A stretch of DNA of 22,715 nucleotides, from the IMG/VR virus record IMGVR_UViG_3300027779_000171, positions 1 through 22,715 of that record. One strand, written 5' to 3'. The DNA is from a virus. This document shows positions 7,696 to 14,431 of this stretch, piece after piece (the first letter of the stretch is position 1; every line of letters starts with the position of its first letter). Under the pieces are notes generated by a model that saw only the letters and a program-made list of their open reading frames with translations, was not told where the DNA came from and did not search any database. The translations under genes and the position numbers were made by a program.

Positions 7696-10319
7696 TGTTG
7701 TTTACCACTTACTCCAGCCTCTAAATCTATTCTGTTTTCTATTTCTTTTGTTAGGTCTCTAAGAAATCTACTATCACTTAGTAGTATTTTTCTTAATCCT
7801 CCTTCTCCAACTACATCTACAGATAATTCTCCTCCTATATCCCCTTCAACAAGTACTCGTATTGGATTTGATTTGGTATTTGTAATTAACTCTCCTAGTC
7901 TTTCTAATACTTTGAACGCCCCTCCAGTATTAGTATCTCCTAAGCTTTTGAGTCCAGATCCTACCCCCTTAAGATTCTGTGATAGTAGTTGTGCTCCTTC
8001 TCCCGCAAGTTTCATAGTAGGTCCCATCGAACTTAACCCCCAGAGCACTCCCATAGCGGCAGCCCCTCCAATCGCACCGAATGGGGTTATCATGGCAAGA
8101 CCTAACCCCGTTATAGCAAGTGCTAAAGCTCCGACACCGGCAGCGATTAATAATAATTCTACTCCGACTCCACTAACACCATCTAATTTAGCTATCTCCC
8201 CTACTAACGTACCCATACCATACGCGGCTAACCCAATACCCGCACCTAACATCAAGGCGGCGGCTCCAATCGCTAATAATACCACAACAGCAGCCCACAT
8301 GGGAGGTGTCATCGCAGTCATCCCAAAAGCCATCAATCCAACAGCAGCAAGCGCTAAGATACCAACCATTGCTGTCATAGACCACATAATAGTACTAATC
8401 ATACCATTAAACGATTCTAGATGAGTAACCGGTAGAGTGGCCACAGATTCTGCTAATGAGGAAAATCCTTGTGTTACCATATAAACACCAGCACCGACAA
8501 ACATTAACGCCGCCCCAATAGCGAGAATTACCGCAGCGGTTCCCATTAGTCTTGACTTCGTTCCTTTTCCTGCTCCTGCCAATTGAGACCCTGAAGCTCC
8601 TCCCATCATAGTGCTTTTGAGTCCTCCTCCCGCGGCTGAAGAAATAGACATAGCTTTTCCTGCTGCGGTCCCAAAAATACCTCCTGCAATAGTCATAGCT
8701 TTATACGCAAACCACGTACCTAGTGCTATGGTTATTCCAGTAATAGCTCGTTTACTCCATTTTCCGAGGTCAGCAATCCAATTTGAAAACCTCTTTGCCC
8801 AACCCCCTAATATCTCCATTAATGGTAAAAGAGTTAGTCGTAACATATTAGCAATAGCGTCGAAATTCTCTTGGAATGTCATTAAATCTTTTGCTCTCTG
8901 TTCCAGAGTTATATTATGGTCACTCAACTGCTTCATCATAGTTGGTGTTATCTTCGAGATGTCCATAAGTATCTTTTCTCCCTTTCCTCCTAGGACTTCC
9001 ATTTGGAATCTACCTCCATCACCCATCGTGGCCATCTGTTGTATCATGGACCTATCAGTATCACTAATATTTGCCCGTATTTGGGAGTCAATCATCCCAG
9101 TCTTTGATTGTAGACGTGCTTGTTTTGCTAAATCCTCAAAACTTACTCCTGTAATTTTAGCTAATTCTCTTAATCGGTCAAGGTCTGAGGCGGCAATATC
9201 AAATTCCCCTGTTGCTTGATTAAAAAATGCTGTCCATTTTGTTGCACTCATTACTTCCTGTACGAAACCTGCCATATCATTTCTGGCCATATGCATCAAC
9301 TTAAAGGGATCTCCAAGTTGTCCAAAGGAACCTCCTAAGACTTGTAGTTGTGCGGCGGCCTCTATTGCCCCCTCTGGACGGAATACTTTTTCTGCGAATC
9401 CAGCGATAGATTCCATGTTAGTTCTGAATCTTTGGGCCTGTTCAGTAATCTTTTTAATATCATCAAGTCCCCCTTTGAATCTAAACCTGGAGGCAAGCCC
9501 AATATTCTTTGCAAAGGCTTTACTGAACTCATCCGCATCTAACCCTATCTTCCCAGCGTAATTATAAATCCCCGCAACTAGTTTCATTGACTTTGCGGAT
9601 GAATATCCGAACTCATCAAGTAATCCTATTGTATTACCAATATCTGGTACTAACTTAACAATCTCCGCAATATTTTCGAAGTTTTTCGCTGACTGGATTA
9701 GATTCCTACCCGTTGACCTACCTATATCTTTTTGGACTTTAGCCATTTCTGACCCGGTTACCCCAAATCTAGCAGCATGATCAGCGGCATCTAGCATGTT
9801 ACTCCTCAATATTTCTGAATTCCCAGCAGATAACCCCATAGATTGGGTGGTCATCCTTATCCCTTTATCTATTTCTAAATAATAACTTTTAAGTTTCTTA
9901 ACACTAAATAATTCTTTATTTAACGAAACTATTTGTTTCTGAACCTCATTTCCAAGTGCTTTTTTAAGGGATAGTGTTTTTTTAAGTCCGTCTCGTTCTC
10001 GTTTTTGTATATCTAAACTTGATTCACTATCAGCATTATACGTTTTTAACCAACGAATTTCTTCTTGTATTGCTTTTTTTCTATCTTCTCCCGCCTTTGC
10101 TGCTTCCTTCTCTAGTTTAGCGATTTCTTTCTTAGATTCAAGAACCATCCCTTCGGTATAAGCAATTGTTTCTTCAACAGCTAATAATTGTTGTCTCGAC
10201 TTAAGATGTTCTTTTACTCCATTGTTAACCCGTTTTTGGTTATCAATCATCCACTGTAAGAGACCTCTCTGCTGTTCTAACTCTTTTATCTTATCCGCAC
10301 CTGTAGCACCATCCGCCAT
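7692..10319 (-). CDS. Tail tape measure protein
   Basis: An 875-residue protein with the layout of a tail tape measure. Residues about 5-160 are charged, heptad-like helices (coiled coil). Residues 160-520 are helical and mixed. Residues about 523-550, 593-622, 646-702 and 720-765 are Ala/Gly/Ile/Met-rich hydrophobic segments, typical of the part that may enter the host membrane during DNA delivery. The C-terminal 110 residues are soluble. The protein would set tube length and occupy the tube lumen until injection. It starts 3 bases after the 553-residue gene, so the two are likely translationally coupled; no Shine-Dalgarno is seen. The location shortly after a gp26-like/overlapping-frame pair agrees with the usual placement of tail chaperones before the tape measure. 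It plays the role of T4 gp29, though I cannot show sequence homology to it. Confidence 0.88.
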   Translation of the reverse strand: MADGATGADKIKELEQQRGLLQWMIDNQKRVNNGVKEHLKSRQQLLAVEETIAYTEGMVLESKKEIAKLEKEAAKAGEDRKKAIQEEIRWLKTYNADSESSLDIQKRERDGLKKTLSLKKALGNEVQKQIVSLNKELFSVKKLKSYYLEIDKGIRMTTQSMGLSAGNSEILRSNMLDAADHAARFGVTGSEMAKVQKDIGRSTGRNLIQSAKNFENIAEIVKLVPDIGNTIGLLDEFGYSSAKSMKLVAGIYNYAGKIGLDADEFSKAFAKNIGLASRFRFKGGLDDIKKITEQAQRFRTNMESIAGFAEKVFRPEGAIEAAAQLQVLGGSFGQLGDPFKLMHMARNDMAGFVQEVMSATKWTAFFNQATGEFDIAASDLDRLRELAKITGVSFEDLAKQARLQSKTGMIDSQIRANISDTDRSMIQQMATMGDGGRFQMEVLGGKGEKILMDISKITPTMMKQLSDHNITLEQRAKDLMTFQENFDAIANMLRLTLLPLMEILGGWAKRFSNWIADLGKWSKRAITGITIALGTWFAYKAMTIAGGIFGTAAGKAMSISSAAGGGLKSTMMGGASGSQLAGAGKGTKSRLMGTAAVILAIGAALMFVGAGVYMVTQGFSSLAESVATLPVTHLESFNGMISTIMWSMTAMVGILALAAVGLMAFGMTAMTPPMWAAVVVLLAIGAAALMLGAGIGLAAYGMGTLVGEIAKLDGVSGVGVELLLIAAGVGALALAITGLGLAMITPFGAIGGAAAMGVLWGLSSMGPTMKLAGEGAQLLSQNLKGVGSGLKSLGDTNTGGAFKVLERLGELITNTKSNPIRVLVEGDIGGELSVDVVGEGGLRKILLSDSRFLRDLTKEIENRIDLEAGVSGKQQ

Positions 10320-10322
10320 CGT

Positions 10323-11984
10323 CTATTGTTTTCTTTGAATATCTTCTATTGTTATATTTAATTTTCCTAAATTTTCATCTCCTGCAATAACTTCTACTTG
10401 ATATGGAAAATTAAATATAACTTGGTCATCTTCTTTATCAAATATGAATTTTACTTTCTGGGAATCAAAATCTTGATTCATAAAATCACTACTATTTATT
10501 CGTCTGATTTCAAATCCGTTAAATAACATACTCACTACATAAACATAGGATTTATATGCTTTTAGCATATCTGTAGCTGGGTTTGACTTTAGGTGGTTAA
10601 TTGGTTCAACGTCTATAATCATAGTGACATGAAATGTTTTGTCCTTATCCCCATAGTTTGATGCAGATGGGAAAACATAACCTTCTCCTTCCTCTTCTTT
10701 CTTATCTGTTTTCCCTTTGGTTGTTGTTTTCTTAGGTGTATTGTTTCCTTTATTTACGAATCGTGAGTTTACATCTACGATTGTAACATCATTTTTACCC
10801 GTGTCCGTCTCTCCCACCTTTACCGTACATGGATATGTCCGTCCAACATATAACTCTGTTTGTTCTTTTGCTAATGTTATAGACATTTCATTCTCCCTAA
10901 AAATCTCTAGTTCCTCTTTTAATATTAACTCTCCATAATTTATGTTATATTGTGGATAATCTTTTTTTAATTTTGATAAAAATGCGTTTAAGTATATTAC
11001 AAACCTTATCATATCCTCATCCTGTAAAGACTTACTATTCTCCTTAAAAACTTTCTGGATTTTTGGTTTTATTATATCTAATAACTTTTTTCTTTCTTTT
11101 TGTATTTGTTGGTCCAAGACTGCCGTCATCTTTTTATCCTTTTTCATACTATTTTTAGCCGCCTTAAGTTTCATTAATTGTGTTAATGTCTCCTTATATC
11201 CCTCTAATAGAATATCTTTAATATTAAGAAAGTGATGTTCCTTTACAATACCCTCCTCTGTGTCCAATTTAGTTGATTGGTCTGTAAAATTTATTTTATA
11301 CTCGGGAAATTCTTTTTTTAATCTTCTTAGTACTGGTCTGATATTCTTTCTAAAGTATATAACTAGAGGGTCTTTACTATCTAAATTAATCCCAACTTGG
11401 TTAAATAGGTCGACTAGCTTCTTATTTCTACTTTCTTTAGTGGTATAGGTATCACCTGTAACTACTTTATCATCGTCCTTTTTCTCACCTCCTTCTGATG
11501 TTGGGGTATCAACTAGTATTGTATTAGTTGCTCCCACAAATGTTGCGTTTTTAGTACTAAAAGACTTACCGGCTAGTATCTTACTATCTCCTATTATTAT
11601 ATCCTTCCTAAATGAGTAAGTTAATCCAAACGCTTCGGTACCATCAAAATACTTTAGTACCATATGATTTATAAAACCTTGTGATATCGGGGTATTTCCT
11701 ATCAATTCTCTTCCCCTTGCTACTCCACCTGCCGCATTAACAGCACTACTTGCGGCCGCAGTAACGTCAATACCACCTGGACTAGTCCCCTTTTCTGGGT
11801 CTAACTCCCATGTATTTGGACTTGATTGTGACCCAAAAATACTACTTCCGATCGTGCCCGCGGCACTAAGACCACTCCCTAAATAGTCGGCAACACTATC
11901 GTCATACCCCGCTTCGGTAATTAATTTAGATTTGATCCCCATCAATTCTTTAATACGTTTATATTTTCTTTCTTCAGTTTTCAA
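10323..11984 (-). CDS. Unidentified 553-residue tail protein before the tape measure
   Basis: I do not recognise this family. The N-terminus is Arg/Lys-rich up to 'KSKLITEAG', followed by a Gly/Ala/Ser-rich stretch (about 30-95) that could be flexible or processed. A small globular segment follows (about 100-160, 'GFINHMVLKYFDGTEAFGLTYSF'). Residues about 190-350 form long charged helices. After a low-complexity Lys/Thr/Glu linker (about 405-430) comes a beta-rich C-terminal domain (435-553, 'FHVTMIIDVEPINHL'). In T4 the equivalent slot between gp26/gp51 and the tape measure is filled by hub proteins gp27/gp28, so a hub role is possible by position only. The start given is a TTG with no Shine-Dalgarno; ATG at 11942 (Met15) is a reasonable alternative and leaves more room for the upstream motif at 11994-12008. 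Confidence 0.72.
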   Translation of the reverse strand: MKTEERKYKRIKELMGIKSKLITEAGYDDSVADYLGSGLSAAGTIGSSIFGSQSSPNTWELDPEKGTSPGGIDVTAAASSAVNAAGGVARGRELIGNTPISQGFINHMVLKYFDGTEAFGLTYSFRKDIIIGDSKILAGKSFSTKNATFVGATNTILVDTPTSEGGEKKDDDKVVTGDTYTTKESRNKKLVDLFNQVGINLDSKDPLVIYFRKNIRPVLRRLKKEFPEYKINFTDQSTKLDTEEGIVKEHHFLNIKDILLEGYKETLTQLMKLKAAKNSMKKDKKMTAVLDQQIQKERKKLLDIIKPKIQKVFKENSKSLQDEDMIRFVIYLNAFLSKLKKDYPQYNINYGELILKEELEIFRENEMSITLAKEQTELYVGRTYPCTVKVGETDTGKNDVTIVDVNSRFVNKGNNTPKKTTTKGKTDKKEEEGEGYVFPSASNYGDKDKTFHVTMIIDVEPINHLKSNPATDMLKAYKSYVYVVSMLFNGFEIRRINSSDFMNQDFDSQKVKFIFDKEDDQVIFNFPYQVEVIAGDENLGKLNITIEDIQRKQ

Positions 11985-11993
11985 GATACTAAT

Positions 11994-12008
11994 GTTTTAT
12001 TATAAATA
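11994..12008 (-). promoter_or_regulatory. Copy 2 of a recurring AT-rich upstream motif
   Basis: On the minus strand this reads TATTTATAATAAAAC, directly after the terminator at 12017-12043 and before the 553-residue gene. It differs at one position from the copy upstream of the first sheath gene. The placement after a terminator and before a new gene fits a promoter for the 553-residue/tape measure unit. On the plus strand the same site contains TATAAATA, the T4 late promoter octamer, so the direction is not certain. Confidence 0.4.
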
Positions 12009-12016
12009 TCTAGCAT

Positions 12017-12043
12017 AAAAAAAAGAGGTGTTATCACCTCTTT
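12017..12043 (-). terminator. Strong intrinsic terminator after the gp26-like/overlapping-frame unit
   Basis: Read on the minus strand, AAAGAGGTG and CACCTCTTT form a perfect 9-bp stem with a 4-base loop, followed by a run of eight T (12024-12017). The stop codon TGA of the overlapping frame (12034-12036) lies at the loop/stem junction, so the hairpin doubles as the end of the coding region. Confidence 0.9.
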
Positions 12044-12276
12044 GATTTAGACTTTCTTTCAGCTGCCTTTTGTGCCTTTTGTTTTTCTTGTAGTTCTTTC
12101 TCTAATTCACCTATATAAATTAACCTTTCATATATCGGCATTATCATTACATCAGCCCTAGAAAACCCACAATGATGTACTAAGATGTAGATTTGTTTAT
12201 AGAGTTCAGTTTTATAACTCGATGTTAGGCCAAAAAAATCTGACTGTAATCGGAACGAGAGCGCGAAAGCTGGCAC
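12034..12276 (-). CDS. Overlapping second frame, probable frameshift extension of the gp26-like protein
   Basis: This frame overlaps the last 65 bases of the gp26-like gene. Its formal start at 12276 is a GTG without Shine-Dalgarno, inside the other gene, so independent translation is doubtful. The residues before the T7 run (MPAFALSFRLQSD) look like out-of-frame readout. From 'GLTSSYKTELYKQIYILVHHCGFSRADV' on, the sequence looks like a real domain: a helix pair, then 'MPIYERLIYIGELEKELQ', and a Lys/Ala-rich tail. This resembles the short C-terminal domains of tail assembly chaperones made by frameshifting in many tailed phages. The likely product is a fusion with the first 246 residues of the gp26-like protein plus 65 residues from here (about 311 in total). 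In T4 the neighbouring gene 51 encodes a hub assembly catalyst, so this could correspond to gp51 by position. Confidence 0.7.
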   Translation of the reverse strand: MPAFALSFRLQSDFFGLTSSYKTELYKQIYILVHHCGFSRADVMIMPIYERLIYIGELEKELQEKQKAQKAAERKSKSKR

Positions 12277-12970
12277 CTGAAGGAGACTCCACGTCTGCCC
12301 TCAGATCTATTCCAGGTTCGATATCATCCATATATTTTCTTAAATCTAATGAATCTCCAGCTGGCATGAATTGAACAAATTGTTCAATATAACTTTTATT
12401 TGTGTCCCCTTCTATTTCTACTATCTGTAGTGATAATCTAGAAGTTAGTAACTTTGATACTTGAGCTTTTAGTAATTTTTTTCTTTTCTCTTCTGATTTG
12501 ATTAGGTTTTCTTCATCTTGTGATGTTAATAATCTAAACTTAATATCTTTTTTTGATCTTTCTAGATGAAAGGTAAATAACCCTTGTTCGTTGGGAGCCA
12601 CTCCTAGTTGTTTTACCGGAAGTTTAGATAGGTCGACTTCTGTTTCAAATTCTTCTCCTGTGTCTGGGTCAGTTAAACTAACTGGATACATCTCCCCATA
12701 GGCTGTTGATCTTAAAAATACCATAATCGCATTTCTATCACCTACTAATAAATCTTTGGCTTTTAATTCCTTATCTTTAATTTTACGTTCAAGTAAAACA
12801 TCTAAAACTTTTCCTGATTGTACTAAGTTTGGTGACGTAAGGATATTTTCATCCTCAGCTGTCATGTATTCTATCTTAAGTGTCCCATCTGAACCAGGAT
12901 ATAACAATCCTTTAGAAGGAAGTTCAATGACATCAAAAGGTACTACAAATTCGGTTTTATTTTCTGACAT
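12212..12970 (-). CDS. gp26-like baseplate hub / tail assembly protein (zero-frame product)
   Basis: A 252-residue protein that fits the T4 baseplate protein family (gp26-like, Pfam T4_baseplate as I remember it). It begins with 'IELPSKGLLYP' near residues 16-26, then 'MTAEDENILTSPNLVQSGKVLDVLLE' (about 36-61), 'LLVGDRNAIMVFLRSTAYG' (about 73-91) and 'YIEQFVQFMPAGDSLDLRKY' (about 191-210). The end, 'VPITVRFFWPNIEL', crosses the T7 run and then stops at TAA 12212-12214. Two loops where I would expect CxxCG zinc-type motifs in relatives read 'DPDTGE' and 'ESPSGA', so any metal site is absent; this comparison is from memory. The leader is A-rich with no Shine-Dalgarno, and a promoter-like sequence and a terminator lie just upstream, so it probably starts its own transcription unit. 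Confidence 0.75.
   Translation of the reverse strand: MSENKTEFVVPFDVIELPSKGLLYPGSDGTLKIEYMTAEDENILTSPNLVQSGKVLDVLLERKIKDKELKAKDLLVGDRNAIMVFLRSTAYGEMYPVSLTDPDTGEEFETEVDLSKLPVKQLGVAPNEQGLFTFHLERSKKDIKFRLLTSQDEENLIKSEEKRKKLLKAQVSKLLTSRLSLQIVEIEGDTNKSYIEQFVQFMPAGDSLDLRKYMDDIEPGIDLRADVESPSGASFRALVPITVRFFWPNIEL
12229..12241 (-). other. Candidate programmed frameshift site (T7 run)
   Basis: On the minus strand the gp26-like frame reads AGA TTT TTT TGG CCT and stops eight codons after the second TTT. The seven T (12238-12232) let a Phe tRNA slip +1 from TTT to TTT with full pairing; a -2 slip gives the same frame. Either puts the ribosome into GGC CTA ACA, the start of the conserved-looking part of the overlapping frame. 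The location just upstream of the tape measure unit is the classic place for tail chaperone frameshifts. Confidence 0.6.
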
Positions 12971-12999
12971 AACTTTTTTTTTAATGTGTTTATTTACTA

Positions 13000-13027
13000 T
13001 ATATAATGTAAATTAATCCTTTGTAAA
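13000..13027 (-). promoter_or_regulatory. Sigma70-like promoter candidate for the gp26-like gene
   Basis: On the minus strand TTTACA (13027-13022) and TATATA (13005-13000) are separated by 16 bases, immediately after the terminator hairpin at 13029-13058 and 30 bases before the gp26-like start. In such AT-rich DNA a chance match is possible. Confidence 0.35.
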
Positions 13028-13028
13028 C

Positions 13029-13058
13029 AATTAAGGACCTAATAATAGGTCCTTAATT
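13029..13058 (-). terminator. Long perfect hairpin after the tail tube gene
   Basis: AATTAAGGACCT and AGGTCCTTAATT form a perfect 12-bp stem with a 6-base loop, 27 bases past the tube stop codon. On the minus strand the T-run after the stem is poor (GTTTAC), so the stem may also act as an mRNA 3' end stabiliser for the abundant tube transcript. Being symmetric, it could stop transcription in both directions. Confidence 0.75.
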
Positions 13059-13084
13059 AAAATATATTTTTATATTAATACTGA

Positions 13085-13573
13085 TTAGTACTTTAAGATT
13101 GCTCTGTCAAATCTTAATGTTGCCGAAACATCTGCTAAATCGTCTCCACTGTAATCTAAATCACCAAAATTAACATTAGTTAACATAGTACCTCTTAATT
13201 CCCAGTTTTCAACAATAGCCCCTGTTGGGTCTAACATGAATAAGTCTACTTTCTTTTTGTAACCCGCAGCATAACCCATTCTACCTGTTACTGATTCTGC
13301 GTGTAATCTAACCCATTCCATTAATGCTTGTGATGAAGACGGTGCAATAGGGTCTCTAAAGGTAACATCGATTGTTTCCCATTGGAATTGACCAGCTACA
13401 AATGTCTTAGTATTAAGAAATGGTATTTCAACCTCATTAATTGTTATTGACGGTCTAGCCGCACTAGATACAATCCATTCTGCTATACCTAAGTCAGATG
13501 GAAATTTCATTATAAACCGATTCTTTCTTTTTGGTTCGTAAGGAACCGGCATTTTCATTAGTAAGTCTGCCAT
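13085..13573 (-). CDS. gp19: Tail tube protein (gp19-like)
   Basis: A 162-residue protein, almost the length of T4 gp19 (163). It shows the tube-protein pattern: 'EPKRKNRFIMKFPSDLGI' at the N-terminus, 'ARPSITINEVEIPFLN' (about 39-54), 'FQWETIDVTFRDPIAPSSSQALMEWVR' (about 63-89), and a C-terminal strand set 'GDLDYSGDDLADVSATLRFD'. It would polymerise into the inner tube through which DNA passes, under the sheath. The gene stands alone: 70 bases separate it from the HAD-like gene upstream, holding an A-rich leader (nine A then tagaaaa before ATG) and a TATAAT (13605-13600) without a good -35 element. A strong hairpin follows it. Separate control fits the high copy number needed. Confidence 0.93.
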   Translation of the reverse strand: MADLLMKMPVPYEPKRKNRFIMKFPSDLGIAEWIVSSAARPSITINEVEIPFLNTKTFVAGQFQWETIDVTFRDPIAPSSSQALMEWVRLHAESVTGRMGYAAGYKKKVDLFMLDPTGAIVENWELRGTMLTNVNFGDLDYSGDDLADVSATLRFDRAILKY

Positions 13574-13643
13574 TTTTCTATTTTTTTTTAATTTGTATTA
13601 TTATATTGAATACATCTATAAATATATCTAAATATAAAATTAT

Positions 13644-14426
13644 CTAAGTTGTGTGTACTATTAATTTGTTTTTACCTTTTTCAGAGGTATCATACACATA
13701 AAACTTAATTTCTGGATGTTCTTTAGAAAGGTCTTTTTCTATTTTATTTATCACTTCCTTAATATTTTCTACATCATCATCACTAAACCCTATAGCCATT
13801 TTATTATATTTATCCCTATCCATTCTTTCAAATGATAGTTTCACATTTTTAACAAAATTGTCTAGAGCTTCTGCCTTAGCCTTTGTTATGTTAGTGTCTC
13901 TATCTCTAAAAGAAACTGGATAATAGTAGTTGGACTCAATATATTTGTTTATTATGTCTTCATCACTACCAGTAAAATCATAGTTATCTTCTATACTTTC
14001 TACCATCTCCCCCTTTTCTTCATCACTAAACACTTCTTCTATTATCAATAGAATTCCTTTTTTAAGAGCCTCTGGAGACGTTGGTCTAGCGGTGATAATA
14101 GAAATTGTCTTACCTTGTAATAATGCTTCCTTAAAATCATCAAAACTAGGTGCAAAATCTCCCTTTGAAATACTTTCTTGGACGTTATCTAAGAATGTTT
14201 CGTCGTTATCGAACTCAATAAACGCATTTCTTAGTTTATTGTCGGGGTATCTGTACTCCGGAGAATCTTTTATTTCTGCATATTCACTAGTAGTTATTCT
14301 AACCTCTTTCCACCCATCACCATCTTTTTTTTCCATATATACCATAGTTGGCATATGTAGAATATTGTCATCCCAATCAAAACTATACGCTCTCATTGTT
14401 ATTTCAAATAATAATCTTCTACTCAT
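13644..14426 (-). CDS. HAD-superfamily phosphatase-like protein inserted between sheath and tube genes
   Basis: A 260-residue protein with all four HAD signatures in order: motif I 'FDWDDN' (Asp17, Asp19), motif II 'IITAR' (Thr112), a Lys candidate for motif III in 'TKAKAEAL' (Lys182 or Lys184), and motif IV 'IGFSDDDVEN' (Asp216-218). In this superfamily the first Asp is the nucleophile and the acidic motif IV binds Mg2+, so a phosphatase or phosphotransferase is predicted; the substrate is unknown. Residues about 125-170 form an acidic cap-like insertion. It starts 5 bases after the second sheath gene and is followed by the tube gene, so it sits inside the structural operon although it looks enzymatic. 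T4 has no gene at this place. The upstream Met1 start has a poor Shine-Dalgarno; Met11, directly before the motif I strand, is an equally plausible start. Confidence 0.8.
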   Translation of the reverse strand: MSRRLLFEITMRAYSFDWDDNILHMPTMVYMEKKDGDGWKEVRITTSEYAEIKDSPEYRYPDNKLRNAFIEFDNDETFLDNVQESISKGDFAPSFDDFKEALLQGKTISIITARPTSPEALKKGILLIIEEVFSDEEKGEMVESIEDNYDFTGSDEDIINKYIESNYYYPVSFRDRDTNITKAKAEALDNFVKNVKLSFERMDRDKYNKMAIGFSDDDVENIKEVINKIEKDLSKEHPEIKFYVYDTSEKGKNKLIVHTT

Positions 14427-14431
14427 AATAA

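Noticed and set aside
7873-8424. Plus-strand open frame of 183 codons
   Set aside because: It is exactly antisense to the Ala/Gly-rich membrane part of the tape measure; its Pro/Ala/Asn composition is the mirror of those codons.
8611-9219. Plus-strand open frame of 202 codons
   Set aside because: Antisense to the middle of the tape measure gene, no ribosome site or recognisable domain.
12276-12276. Independent start of the overlapping frame at GTG 12276
   Set aside because: No ribosome site and a non-conserved-looking first part; the frameshift at the T7 run explains the frame better.
12756-13016. Plus-strand frame of 86 codons
   Set aside because: Antisense to the gp26-like gene and runs into its leader; no supporting signals.
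13617-13624. TATAAATA on the plus strand as a late promoter
   Set aside because: It would transcribe away from the tube gene into the antisense of the HAD-like gene; kept only as a weak member of the recurring motif group.
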